A DNA stretch of 9,543 bases, from the NCBI GenBank assembly GCA_019454665.1, contig JACFNW010000051.1, positions 1-9,543 on the forward strand, read 5' to 3'. Both the position numbers and the translations under genes were made by a program. The DNA comes from Fimbriimonadaceae bacterium (lineage in GTDB: Bacteria > Armatimonadota > Fimbriimonadia > Fimbriimonadales > Fimbriimonadaceae). Shown here one piece after another: positions 1-9,474 of the stretch; the first letter of the stretch is position 1; every line of letters starts with the position of its first letter. The notes under the pieces were generated by a model. That model made no database searches. It was not told the origin of the DNA and saw nothing but the letters and a program-made list of their open reading frames with translations.

Positions 1-289
1 CGAAGTCGCCGTAGTCCTTGGCGGTGCACAAGCTGTCGCCCTTGCCGTCGAACACCAGCGTGCCGTCCTCCACCTTCCAGTGGGCGCGCATCTTCTGGTC
101 GGCGTTCGCCTGCTCGCTGGCCAGCGTCTCGGCGTTCATCTTCGCCCGCTGGGGCGGCGAGGCGACCAGCCCCTTCCATCCCGAGAGGTCTCGCCCGTTG
201 AACAGGGCGACGAAACCCTTCGGGGGCTCGTTGAGGGGTTGGCCCTGCACGAGCAAGGCGAGGGCGACAAGGGCGACCATGGCCCCCAT
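1..289 (-). CDS. Secreted DUF1080 / 3-keto-disaccharide hydrolase domain protein (N-terminal part)
   Basis: Only the first 96 codons lie in the window; the gene runs off the left edge. The translation starts MGAMVALVALALLVQGQP, a short hydrophobic signal-peptide-like segment. It is followed by GFVALFNGRDLSGWKG at about residues 25-40. That phrase (F-x-x-L-F-N-G-x-D-L-x-G-W) is the hallmark opening of the DUF1080 / 3-keto-disaccharide hydrolase domain, a concanavalin-like beta-sandwich common in secreted proteins of Planctomycetota, Verrucomicrobiota and Armatimonadota. The later stretch HWKVEDGTLVFDGKGDSLCTAKDYGDF also fits the family, with the usual W-x-V-E-D-G-x-L strand. ATG at 289 and ATG at 280 are both possible starts; neither has a clear Shine-Dalgarno. 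The gap to the stop of the upstream membrane-protein gene is 14 nt, so the two are probably co-transcribed. Family membership is well supported by sequence. Actual substrate is unknown; a carbohydrate-related extracellular role is inferred. Confidence 0.85.
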   Translation of the reverse strand, partial: MGAMVALVALALLVQGQPLNEPPKGFVALFNGRDLSGWKGLVASPPQRAKMNAETLASEQANADQKMRAHWKVEDGTLVFDGKGDSLCTAKDYGDF

Positions 290-303
290 TGTACGCGAAG
301 CGG

Positions 304-744
304 TCAGGCCTTCGACTTCATGCGGTACACGACGAACACCCCCGCCAGACCCACCAGCACGTGGCCGATCGCGACTGGGACGGGCGTCACCGACTTCTCG
401 GCGGCATCCATCGGCGTGATGTTGGCCGGTCGCGGCTCGGAAGACGGTTGCGTCGTGGCCGACATGGCCACGGTCATAACGCCCAACACGCCGACCAGCC
501 CCATCAGCCAGAGCAAGGGCTTGGCTTGCTTCGCGACGGCGAAGCAGACCCATCCGCCCGCCAGGGCCGCGACCAGTCCGGCCACAAGGCTCAAGCCGCT
601 CCACAGGTCGGAAGGCACCCAGGAGCCTGGAGCGCTGTAGATGGCCTCGGTGCCCAGGGCCATCATGATCCCCGTATACAGGGACATCACCAGAATCACC
701 ATCACGACGTAGCCGAGAATCACGGAGAGCACGTTTTTGAACAT
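304..744 (-). CDS. Four-helix integral membrane protein, function unknown
   Basis: A 146-residue very hydrophobic protein that I cannot assign to a named family. Four predicted membrane segments can be read: about residues 5-30 (rich in V, I, L, M and starting right after a short N-terminus), 50-71, 75-95 and 123-141. A hydrophilic loop of about 27 residues (TTQPSSEPRP...) separates helices 3 and 4. The C-terminus RMKSKA is basic, as expected for a cytoplasmic tail. The ATG at 744 is well supported by GAGGTG at 752-757, seven nt upstream. It lies 61 nt downstream of the tRNA-Gly gene and 14 nt upstream of the DUF1080 gene, so it could be read from the tRNA promoter as part of one transcript. 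It has no catalytic motif that I can see. Real gene: likely; function: not assignable. Confidence 0.75.
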   Translation of the reverse strand: MFKNVLSVILGYVVMVILVMSLYTGIMMALGTEAIYSAPGSWVPSDLWSGLSLVAGLVAALAGGWVCFAVAKQAKPLLWLMGLVGVLGVMTVAMSATTQPSSEPRPANITPMDAAEKSVTPVPVAIGHVLVGLAGVFVVYRMKSKA

Positions 745-751
745 GGGTTCA

Positions 752-757
752 CACCTC
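752..757 (-). promoter_or_regulatory. Ribosome binding site of the membrane-protein gene
   Basis: GAGGTG on the minus strand, seven nt before the ATG at 744. It is the clearest Shine-Dalgarno in the window and fixes that start. It contrasts with the poor or absent sites upstream of ligA, acpP and the pilin-like gene. Confidence 0.65.
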
Positions 758-805
758 GATGGGATACCGACGAACGGGCCGGCAAAGTTTCGACAGAGGA
801 GGGGC

Positions 806-880
<75 letters not shown>

Positions 881-917
881 AGGCAGACCTCCAGACGTTA
901 CCCCAAGCCGCCGCAGG

Positions 918-923
918 TATGTT
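918..923 (+). promoter_or_regulatory. Possible -10 box for a leaderless pilin-like mRNA
   Basis: TATGTT lies exactly six nt before the GTG at 930. A sigma-70-type -10 element at this distance would place the transcription start on the start codon itself. No good Shine-Dalgarno is present; the G run at 925-930 touches the start codon. No clear -35 is visible. This is inference from spacing only. Confidence 0.3.
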
Positions 924-929
924 AGGGGG

Positions 930-1592
930 GTGCGCCGCGCCTTCACCCTGATCGAACTTCTGGTCGTCATCGCCATCATCGCCATCATCGCCGCGATGCT
1001 GTTCCCCGTGTACGCCCAGGCCAAGGAGTCGGCCAAGCGGGCCACATGCATCAGCAACCTGCGCCAACTCGCCATCGGCATGAAGCTCTACGCCGCCGAC
1101 GACGACGACCGCACGATGCCCAGCGCCTACATGACCGCGACCGGCGTGACGTACTGGAACGAACTCATCAACCCCTACGTCAAGAGCACCGATGTGTGGC
1201 ATTGCCCGAGTTCGTCGCTCTCCAAAGTCGACGCCAACATCGGCTCGATCTCGACCCACTACGGCTACAACGCCTTCTATCTGACGGGGCTGCTCACCGA
1301 CTTTTCGAACGTGTTCGAGCAATCGCCCGTGTCCGAATCGGCCGTGGAGTTCCCGAGCGAAACGGTGAACCTGGTGGACTCCAAGGCCTCGGTCGAGGGC
1401 AGTTGGTGCGGCGACGACGGTCGCTACGTGCTGCCTCCCTCGCTGGACGACGCCGAGTGCTGGGGCCGCCCGAACTGGCTGCATACGCAAAAGGCGAACG
1501 TGCTGTGGCTGGACATCCACGCGACGTCCCGATCGCTGGGCTCGCTCTACCAGAGCCAAGACCCTGTGGACCGCTGGTTCGACCTGCGCTAG
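930..1592 (+). CDS. Prepilin-type N-terminal cleavage/methylation domain protein (type II pseudopilin-like)
   Basis: A 220-residue protein with a class III signal peptide: MRRA then FTLIELLVVIAIIAIIAAML. Processing by a prepilin peptidase is expected between A4 and F5, with the conserved Glu at mature position +5 (E9) and a hydrophobic helix at about 5-25. The -1 residue is Ala rather than the common Gly. Next comes AQAKESAKRATCISNLRQLAIGMKLYAAD, the usual continuation in these DUF1559/H-X9-DG-like proteins, then a DDDDR run (57-61). There are four Cys (40, 92, 160, 177), which could form two disulfides in the exported domain. Near the C-terminus, H185 is followed nine residues later by D195, the position of the H-X9-DG motif, but Ile replaces the Gly. 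The start is GTG; no upstream in-frame start exists. These proteins occur in large paralogous sets in Armatimonadota and Planctomycetota; the individual role (pilus, secretion or surface) is unknown. Confidence 0.88.
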   Translation: MRRAFTLIELLVVIAIIAIIAAMLFPVYAQAKESAKRATCISNLRQLAIGMKLYAADDDDRTMPSAYMTATGVTYWNELINPYVKSTDVWHCPSSSLSKVDANIGSISTHYGYNAFYLTGLLTDFSNVFEQSPVSESAVEFPSETVNLVDSKASVEGSWCGDDGRYVLPPSLDDAECWGRPNWLHTQKANVLWLDIHATSRSLGSLYQSQDPVDRWFDLR

Positions 1593-1632
1593 CGGGCGGA
1601 GACGCGAACCAACCCGCAACTACCCGACCCAG

Positions 1633-3657
<2,025 letters not shown>

Positions 3658-3732
3658 GCATGGGCTGGCGTTCCCCCTGAGCCCTAGATCTGAACCCATG
3701 ATGGGAACTCGTGGCACCCGCACTCAGGTCAA

Positions 3733-4596
3733 TCACCCCTTCGATCGTGGGTGGCTTTCGGCCACCGTCTTGTGCAGACGCTCGATGCTCACATGGGTGT
3801 AGATCTGCGTCGTCGCGAGGCTCTCGTGGCCCAGCAGTTGCTGCACCGACTTCAGATCCGCGCCACCATCCAGCAGGTGGGTGGCGAACGAGTGGCGCAG
3901 CGTGTGCGGCGAGACGCCCGGTGGCAGGCCCGCTTGCGCCGCCCACCTCTTGACGATGTTCTGCACGGTGCGCGTGGTCAGGCGACCACCTCTTGCGTTC
4001 GTGAACAGGGGGTCGCCGGAGGTTGGCGCGACGCGTTCGCCGCGTAGGTAGGCGTCCAACGCCGTGGCGCACGCCTCGCCGAACAACGCGAAGCGCTCCT
4101 TGTTGCCCTTGCCCCTTACGCGCACCATGCGCTCGGCGAAATCGAAGTCTCGGACGTCGGCGCCGACGGTCTCGCTCACCCGCAGGCCCGCCGAGTACAT
4201 CAGTTCCAGAACCGCTTGATCGCGCAGGGGCGTCTTGGTCTGGGCGTGCCCATCGAGCAGGTCGAGGGCTTGGTCGGCGGTGAGCGCCTTGGGGAGCCGC
4301 TTGCGCCGGACGGGGGCCTCGAGCCCCTCGGCGGGGTTTTGTGCCAAATGGCCGTGACGGCGCAAGTAGCGGCAGAACGCCTTGATCGCCGACAGTTTGC
4401 GCGCGCGGGTGACCGGGGTCTTCGAGTTGCGGCGAAGGCTGACTTGGATGGCATCGGGCGTCAGCCTTTCCAGCGTGCCGACCGAAGCGACGAGCTGTGC
4501 CAGGTCCGAGCCATAGGAGCGGACGGTGTTGGGCGAACGCACGGAAGCCAAGTGCGCGAGAAACTCGCCCACCAGCGGTTCCAGCGGCTCGGGCAC
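3733..4596 (-). CDS. xerC: XerC/XerD-type tyrosine recombinase
   Basis: A 287-residue site-specific recombinase of the Xer family, the usual length, expected to act in the cytoplasm resolving chromosome dimers at dif. The N-terminal core-binding (SAM-like) domain spans about 3-88 (FLAHLASVRSPNTVRSYGSDL, then KLSAIKAFCRYLRRHGHLAQNPAEG). The catalytic domain contains all six expected residues: R139 (SAGLRVSE), K163 (RGKGNKER), H231 and R234 (PHTLRHSFATHLL), H257 (LLGHESL) and nucleophile Y266 (TTQIYTHV). The C-terminus is short. XerC and XerD cannot be told apart with confidence from sequence reading, so the symbol is provisional. The start is GTG, 1 nt after the fabF stop, with GGAG at 4601-4604 inside the end of fabF as a plausible ribosome site. 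This suggests translational coupling with fabF. A phage or integron integrase is less likely given the short Xer-type length and housekeeping setting. Confidence 0.93.
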   Translation of the reverse strand: MPEPLEPLVGEFLAHLASVRSPNTVRSYGSDLAQLVASVGTLERLTPDAIQVSLRRNSKTPVTRARKLSAIKAFCRYLRRHGHLAQNPAEGLEAPVRRKRLPKALTADQALDLLDGHAQTKTPLRDQAVLELMYSAGLRVSETVGADVRDFDFAERMVRVRGKGNKERFALFGEACATALDAYLRGERVAPTSGDPLFTNARGGRLTTRTVQNIVKRWAAQAGLPPGVSPHTLRHSFATHLLDGGADLKSVQQLLGHESLATTQIYTHVSIERLHKTVAESHPRSKG

Positions 4597-4597
4597 G

Positions 4598-5851
4598 TCA
4601 CTCCACTCGGCGGAAGGCCAAGCTGGCGTTGTGCCCGCCGAACCCGAACGAGTTCGAGAGCGCCACCTTCACGTCGGCTTTCCGGGCGACGTTGGGGACC
4701 ACGTCGAGGTCGCAATCGGGGTCGGGCGTTTCGTAGTTGATGGTGGGGGGCACGATGCCCTCGTTCAACGTCATGAGGCAGACCACGGATTCGATGGCGC
4801 CGGCCGCGCCGAGCAGGTGGCCCACCATGGACTTGGTGCTGCTGACCAAGACCTTGCCGGCGCCCTCGCCGAACACCTTCTTGATCGCGAGCGTCTCCAG
4901 ACGGTCGTTGTAGGGCGTAGACGTGCCGTGGGCGTTGATGTAGTCCACATCTTCCGGCTTGAGTCCCCCACTTTGCAGGGCCTTGGCCATCGAACGCGAC
5001 GAGCCATAGGCGTCGGCGTCGGGCTGGGTGATGTGGAACGCGTCGCCGGTCATGCCGTAGCCGACGATCTCGCCGTAGATCTGTGCGCCGCGCGCTTTGG
5101 CGAAGGCGTAGTCTTCGAGGACCACGACCGCGGAGCCTTCGCCGATGACGAACCCGTCGCGGTTGAGGTCGAACGGTCGCGACGCCCCGGACGGGTTGTC
5201 GTTGTTCGTGGTCATCGCTTTGGCCGCCGCGAATCCGCCGACCGAAATCTCGTTGATCGGGGCCTCGGAGCCGCCCGCGAGCATGGCGATGGCGTCGCCG
5301 CGCTTGACGATGTGGTAGGCGTCGCCGATGGAGTTCGCACCCGTCGCGCAGGCCGTGACGACGCACGTGTTGGGACCCTTGAACTTGTGCTGGATGGACA
5401 CGTAGCCGGACGCCATGTCCGGGATCATGTAGGGCACCAAGAACGGGCTGATGCGCGAGGGGCCGCCTTCCATCAGGCGGCGAAACTGCTCGCCCAGGAA
5501 CGTGAGGCCGCCGATGCCGGAGCCGATCAGCACACCGCACTCGTCGCGAATCTCCTGATCCTCGGGGAACTTGGAGTCGTCGAGCGCCATCTGGGCCGCG
5601 GCGACGGCGAACGCGATGAACCGGTCCACACGCCGGGCTTCTTTGCGATCGAGCCAGTCTTCGGGGTTGAAGTCCTTGACTTCGGCCGCGATGCGCGTGG
5701 CGTGGTCCTTGGCGTCGAACAGCGTGATGGGGCCGACGGCGCTCTCTCCCGCGACGAGGCGCGGCCAGAAGTTCTGGAGTCCGGTGCCGAGGGGCGTGAC
5801 GCCACCGATGCCGGTGACGACCACCCGCCCTGAGGGGCTGGGGACGGCCAT
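4598..5851 (-). CDS. fabF: Beta-ketoacyl-ACP synthase II (FabF)
   Basis: Condenses malonyl-ACP with a growing acyl-ACP in type II fatty acid synthesis, in the cytoplasm. The protein is 417 residues, normal for FabF. The thiolase-fold catalytic triad is complete: C168 in VVTACATGANSIGDA, H308 in NAHGTSTPYND and H345 in STKSMVGHLLGAAGA, with the conserved K340. The Gly-rich closing loop SFGFGGHNASL (401-411) carries the gatekeeper Phe (F404). The N-terminus VVVTGIGGVTPLG is the family signature, which supports the ATG at 5851. This ATG directly follows the acpP stop (TAA at 5854-5852) with no intervening base. The last acpP codons (AAGAGG) could serve as a Shine-Dalgarno, although spacing is short. 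Co-transcription with acpP is expected. The recombinase gene follows 1 nt after the stop. Confidence 0.98.
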   Translation of the reverse strand: MAVPSPSGRVVVTGIGGVTPLGTGLQNFWPRLVAGESAVGPITLFDAKDHATRIAAEVKDFNPEDWLDRKEARRVDRFIAFAVAAAQMALDDSKFPEDQEIRDECGVLIGSGIGGLTFLGEQFRRLMEGGPSRISPFLVPYMIPDMASGYVSIQHKFKGPNTCVVTACATGANSIGDAYHIVKRGDAIAMLAGGSEAPINEISVGGFAAAKAMTTNNDNPSGASRPFDLNRDGFVIGEGSAVVVLEDYAFAKARGAQIYGEIVGYGMTGDAFHITQPDADAYGSSRSMAKALQSGGLKPEDVDYINAHGTSTPYNDRLETLAIKKVFGEGAGKVLVSSTKSMVGHLLGAAGAIESVVCLMTLNEGIVPPTINYETPDPDCDLDVVPNVARKADVKVALSNSFGFGGHNASLAFRRVE

Positions 5852-6088
5852 TTACCTCTTGGTTTCGATGTAGCGGACGGCGTCGCCGACCGTCTTCATC
5901 GCGCCCACGTCGTCATCGGGGATGTCAATGGAGAACTCGTCTTCAAGGGCCATGACCAATTCGACGACGTCGAGGGAATCGGCGCCGAGATCTTCGGTGA
6001 AGGAGGCCGATTCGACGACCTCTTCGGCCTTGACGCCCAACTGTTCGACGGTGACTTTACGGACTCGCTCAAGCGTGTCTGCAGACAT
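5852..6088 (-). CDS. acpP: Acyl carrier protein
   Basis: Carries acyl chains on a 4'-phosphopantetheine arm during fatty acid synthesis; partner of the FabF encoded next to it. The protein is 78 residues and acidic, the typical size. The attachment site is S38 in [19 protein letters not shown], the canonical D-S-L motif at the start of helix II. It begins [19 protein letters not shown], a standard ACP first helix, so the ATG at 6088 is convincing. Upstream there is no Shine-Dalgarno, but a TAATTT hexamer lies seven nt before the ATG. The gap to the polymerase stop upstream is 54 nt, so an own promoter is plausible. The stop codon abuts the fabF start. Confidence 0.98.
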   Translation of the reverse strand: MSADTLERVRKVTVEQLGVKAEEVVESASFTEDLGADSLDVVELVMALEDEFSIDIPDDDVGAMKTVGDAVRYIETKR

Positions 6089-6095
6089 GGCGCAT

Positions 6096-6101
6096 AAATT
6101 A
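6096..6101 (-). promoter_or_regulatory. Candidate -10 box for the acpP-fabF unit
   Basis: TAATTT on the minus strand, inside an AT-rich patch that stands out from the GC-rich surroundings. It ends seven nt before the acpP ATG, which would make the transcript leaderless or almost so. No good -35 hexamer is seen at 16-19 nt spacing. Confidence 0.35.
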
Positions 6102-6142
6102 CCACGTCCGGCCCGGGCGTTGTAGGCGTACCCCCCACTTCT

Positions 6143-9100
6143 CTATCCCACGAGGAAGTCGCGCGTGACCACGGGGAGCGAGGACGCCTCTTCGCCGGGT
6201 CGCAGAATGCGCGGGTGATAGGGAAACACCCGGCTGGCCAAGAACGCCGTGTGCCCGTCCCGGTCCTGGGCTTCGCCGATGAGCGTCACGTAGGGCGAGC
6301 ACACGATGGCGTGCCCGTCGCGTTGGTAAACGGCATCGAAGCACGTCACGTTGAGCAGCCCGGTTTCGTCTTCGAGGTCGAAGAACACGACGCGTTTGCC
6401 GCTGGGCGTCGGCGGGAACCGCAGACGGATCGGATTGCCGACCACGATGGCTTTTCGGCCGTGCTCCAAGCGCTTCGCCGCCGCACCGGGGATTCCGCCC
6501 CGCGAGGCCACGTGGTCCCGCTCGTACGCCATGAGATGCCGCTCGACGTCGAGGCCGAGCAACCTCCGCTCGTGCAGCGCCTTCTCCTCGGGCGTAAAGT
6601 CTACGATGCCCGTCGGCATGGGCGGCTCGGGAAGCGTGAGCGGCAGCACGGGTTGATCGCCCGATTGCGGCGAAAGGGCATGGGCATGGCGCAACGCGTC
6701 GGGGATCGCCCAGAGCGCCGCACGGCGGTTGGGGTGCAGCCGATCGAACGCGCCACACAGCACGAGGTTCTCGAGTTCGTCGCGGTCGGGCCGAACCTGG
6801 GCGGCGAAATCGAAGAGGCTGCCGAACCTGTGGGGCTTTGGAATCGCCGCGATGCGTGACCGAGTCGCTGCCGAGAGGCCTTCGACCTGCGCCAGCGCCA
6901 CGCGGATGCCGCCGTTGGGAAACACCAGTTGGGGGTCTTGGTCCGAGCGGACGTCTTCGACGGCGAAGCCGTCTTCGCTCAGGCACACGTCGGGGGGCAG
7001 GATGCGCACGCCACGCGTCCGCGCCTCGTTGACCAGCGTGCATGGGCCGTAGTAGCCCGCTGGCTGGGCGTCGAGCAGCGAAGCGAAGTACTCGGCGGGG
7101 AACTGTTGCTGGCAGTGCACCGAGCGGAGCGAAATCTCGGCGAACGCGAGCGCGTGCCCCTGCGCGAAGCCGTAGCCTTTGAACCCCGCCACAAGCTCGT
7201 ACACATGCTCGGCGACGGCCAGATCGTAGCCGTTGGCCAACACGCGGGCCAGCAACTGCTCGCGGATCGCGCGGCCGTAGTCCTCCCGTCTGCGCTTGTG
7301 GATGGCGTCTCGCAGGTCTTCGGCCTCGCCGCTGGAGTAGCCGCAGAACGTCTGGAGCAGTTGATCCACCTGCTCTTGGAACACGATGATGCCGTAGGTG
7401 ATGCCGAGAATCGCCTCGAAATCGGGGTGCAGGAACGTGTACGGCTTGCCGCGCCGCCGCGCGATGAGTTCGTTGATCTTGACCGCGCCGCCCACGCCGG
7501 GCCGGATGCCCGCTTGCACCAGGCTCGCATCGTGCAGGTCTTGCGTGCGCATGCGGATGTGGGCTTGCCGCATGGCGGGCGAGGCCGATTGCGGGATGCC
7601 GATGAGTTCGCCCGAACGCATCGCGCGATACATCTCGGGGTCGTCGGTGCCGATGTCGCGCGCACTGAACGAGGCGTCCTGCACGCGGATGCGCCGCTCG
7701 GTTCCCGAAAGCACGTCCTGACCGCGCAGGCAGAGGATGTCGAACTTGTCGAAGTAGTGCTTGGCTGTGCGCTTGTCCCATTGGATGATGCGCAGGTGGT
7801 TGGGCGCGTTGCCGTCGTCCTCTTCGACTCCCGGCGCAGCCGACCACATGACGGGCACGGTCTCGCAGAGTGGGCGCGACGAGACAACCACCCCGGACGA
7901 GTGGCACCTCATGTTGCGCGGGACGTCCATCAGCCGCTCCGCGAGGGCGAACACCCAGCGGAACCGCTCCTTGCACACGGCGCTGTCGCGCAGTTCGGGG
8001 CGCGTGGCCAGCGACTCCTCCAGCCGGTCCGCCGAGATGCCCCCGTGCAGCCGCTTCGCCAGAAAGCCGATCGCTTCGTCCGGAAGCCCGAGCGCTTTGC
8101 CCACCTCCCGGATGATGCCGCGCGAACAATACGCCCCGATCGCCGCGACCGTGGCCACATGGTCTTGGCCGTACTTGCGCGTCAGGTAGTTGCGGACGTC
8201 GTCGCGTCGTTTGGCCTCGAAATCAATGTCTATATCGGGGCGTTTGCTGCCGTCTTCTGGAAGAAATCGGTCGAAGTGCAGTTTGTGGCGGAACGCGTCG
8301 ATGCGCGAGAATCCGAGGCAGTAGGCGACCACCGAATCCACCACCGAGCCGCGCCCGCTGTAGTGGATGTCCTGCTCCTCGGCCCAGCGGCACGCGTCCC
8401 ACATGACCAAGAAATGCCCGCTGAAGTTCAACCGCACGATGCGATCGAGCTCGTGGGCGATGCGCCGTTTCAGGGCTGGCGTGAGGGTTGGGTAGCGCTG
8501 GTGCGCCCCGGCCCAAACCGCTTCCGTCAACACGTGTTCGGCATCTTGGTAGAGGGTGGGCAGGCGGGTGCGGGCGGGCAGCACGTCGTCGTCGCAGCGG
8601 TCGGCGAATCGCAACGTGTTGGCGAGCAGGTCGGGGAGGTCGGCGAAGCGCTCGGCCATTTCGGCGGCGGTGAGCATGTGCCGCTCGGCGTTCAGCGATC
8701 GGGCGGGACGCTCGGGCACTTGGGGCTGGTCGGGGTGGCGTCTCGGCTTGCGGCCGAGCACCTCGTCCACGGTGCAGAGCGTTTGCGCGCAGACCAGCAC
8801 GTCTTGGACGGGGAACTGCTCGCGCCGGGGGTGCAGGACCGGGTGGGCGGCGACGGCAAGCGTGCCCGTGGCTTCGGCGAGTTCGAGCAACCGCTGGTTG
8901 ACCGCGATCTCCCACGGGAGGTAGGTGCGCTCGATCTGGATGGCGACGTTGGCTCGGCCGTAGAGGTCGGTCAGTCGTTCGAGCAGTCGGGCGGCTTGTT
9001 CGCACTTGCGCTTGGCCAGCGCGGCGTTCAGCGGTCCGGCGTCGCCTCCGGTCAGGCAGAGGAGGTCGCGGCTGTGGGCTTCTAGTCTGTGCCACGTGGC

Positions 9101-9409
9101 GAGCGGATGCAGGCGCGGCTCGCCGAGATGGCAGGCCGTGACAAGCCGCGAGAGGGATTCGTAGCCTTGCTTGCTGCGCGCGACGAGCACGATCTCGCCG
9201 CCGGTGTCGAGCTCGAACGTCGCGCCGACGAGGGGTTTGACGCCGACCTTGCGCGCCGCCGAGACGAACTCGTGCGCCCCGACCAGCGAGAACGGGTCTG
9301 CGATGCACGCAGCGCTCGCCCCCGCCGCTGCGGCCAGCAGGGGGATTTCCTCGGCCAGAATGCTCGACCTGCCAAACGCGTAGCCGCTGAGGCAGTGGAG
9401 CGCCGCGAA
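6143..9409 (-). CDS. dnaE2: Error-prone C-family DNA polymerase alpha subunit, DnaE2/ImuC-like (start unresolved)
   Basis: A replicative-fold (C-family) polymerase, most like the DnaE2/ImuC translesion group, which copies damaged DNA and causes SOS mutagenesis. Residues here are numbered from the GTG at 9190 (1015 aa). Domains: PHP remains, whose homology reaches upstream to about 9409 (FAALHCLSGYAFGRSS); palm with YSGRGS (278-282) and PDIDIDF (318-324), giving catalytic D321 and D323; third Asp at D484 in DKFDIL; fingers with IRPG (562-565), VFQEQVDQ (603-610) and GYGFAQGHALAFAEIS (672-687); DAQPAGYYGP and VNEARTRGVRI (708-730), a DnaE2 trademark; helix-hairpin-helix region about 765-815; OB fold about 914-990 (VFFDLEDETGLLNVTCF). 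The full length of about 1,088 aa from the first homologous residue matches DnaE2. The segment usually FQ-x-E-S reads IPQSAS here. No ATG, GTG or TTG lies in frame from 9191 to 9543. The frame stays open through the repeats to the window edge, so the N-terminus could start beyond it or be frameshifted. Whether imuA/imuB adjoin is not visible. Confidence 0.88.
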   Translation of the reverse strand, partial: FAALHCLSGYAFGRSSILAEEIPLLAAAAGASAACIADPFSLVGAHEFVSAARKVGVKPLVGATFELDTGGEIVLVARSKQGYESLSRLVTACHLGEPRLHPLATWHRLEAHSRDLLCLTGGDAGPLNAALAKRKCEQAARLLERLTDLYGRANVAIQIERTYLPWEIAVNQRLLELAEATGTLAVAAHPVLHPRREQFPVQDVLVCAQTLCTVDEVLGRKPRRHPDQPQVPERPARSLNAERHMLTAAEMAERFADLPDLLANTLRFADRCDDDVLPARTRLPTLYQDAEHVLTEAVWAGAHQRYPTLTPALKRRIAHELDRIVRLNFSGHFLVMWDACRWAEEQDIHYSGRGSVVDSVVAYCLGFSRIDAFRHKLHFDRFLPEDGSKRPDIDIDFEAKRRDDVRNYLTRKYGQDHVATVAAIGAYCSRGIIREVGKALGLPDEAIGFLAKRLHGGISADRLEESLATRPELRDSAVCKERFRWVFALAERLMDVPRNMRCHSSGVVVSSRPLCETVPVMWSAAPGVEEDDGNAPNHLRIIQWDKRTAKHYFDKFDILCLRGQDVLSGTERRIRVQDASFSARDIGTDDPEMYRAMRSGELIGIPQSASPAMRQAHIRMRTQDLHDASLVQAGIRPGVGGAVKINELIARRRGKPYTFLHPDFEAILGITYGIIVFQEQVDQLLQTFCGYSSGEAEDLRDAIHKRRREDYGRAIREQLLARVLANGYDLAVAEHVYELVAGFKGYGFAQGHALAFAEISLRSVHCQQQFPAEYFASLLDAQPAGYYGPCTLVNEARTRGVRILPPDVCLSEDGFAVEDVRSDQDPQLVFPNGGIRVALAQVEGLSAATRSRIAAIPKPHRFGSLFDFAAQVRPDRDELENLVLCGAFDRLHPNRRAALWAIPDALRHAHALSPQSGDQPVLPLTLPEPPMPTGIVDFTPEEKALHERRLLGLDVERHLMAYERDHVASRGGIPGAAAKRLEHGRKAIVVGNPIRLRFPPTPSGKRVVFFDLEDETGLLNVTCFDAVYQRDGHAIVCSPYVTLIGEAQDRDGHTAFLASRVFPYHPRILRPGEEASSLPVVTRDFLVG

Positions 9410-9425
9410 CGCCGCCGCCCCTGGA

Positions 9426-9444
9426 GGGGCACACGTTGTGCCCC
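9426..9444. repeat. Perfect 8-bp hairpin next to the dnaE2 N-terminus
   Basis: GGGGCACA (9426-9433), loop CGT, then TGTGCCCC (9437-9444): a perfect inverted repeat with a three-base loop. It lies directly before the first residues of PHP homology in the dnaE2 direction and abuts the tandem array. Two GTG codons within it (at 9434 and 9432 on the minus strand) are the nearest start codons but are not in the polymerase frame. No T-tract follows, so it is not a typical intrinsic terminator. Could be part of an interspersed palindromic element or a 5' UTR structure. Confidence 0.8.
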
Positions 9445-9454
9445 TTGTTTGGGC

Positions 9455-9474
9455 GGACCCGACGGAGCGGGTCC
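9455..9474. repeat. Hairpin within tandem unit 1
   Basis: Arms GGACCCG (9455-9461) and CGGGTCC (9468-9474) pair perfectly around the six-base loop ACGGAG. The same structure recurs at 9497-9516 in unit 2. It is palindromic enough to fold in RNA from either strand or to be recognised as DNA. Confidence 0.85.

Noticed and set aside
968..993. Short 9-bp repeats (GCCATCATC) in the pilin-like gene
   Set aside because: They simply encode the Ile/Ala-rich hydrophobic helix of the prepilin signal and are expected from codon bias.
3658..3732. Bidirectional terminator between convergent ligA and the recombinase gene
   Set aside because: Only weak inverted repeats are present (GTTCCC 3670-3675 with GGGAAC 3703-3708; CCTGAG 3676-3681 with CTCAGG 3723-3728; CCCAT/ATGGG around 3695-3705). 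They have long or too-short loops, and no T-tract follows on either strand.
3733..4596. Recombinase as evidence for an integrated mobile element or integron
   Set aside because: The protein is short and Xer-like, it sits in a housekeeping cluster, and no attachment-site duplication, cargo genes or attC-like repeats are visible.
4526..5833. 435-codon plus-strand open frame opposite fabF
   Set aside because: It is an antisense shadow: the fabF frame carries every catalytic motif, while this one is low-complexity Gly/Val/Asp/Arg-rich sequence.
6929..9085. 718-codon plus-strand open frame opposite the polymerase gene
   Set aside because: It has no recognisable domain, is rich in V, A, R, G, H and D as expected for the antisense of a GC-rich gene, and the opposite strand is an unmistakable DnaE-family polymerase.
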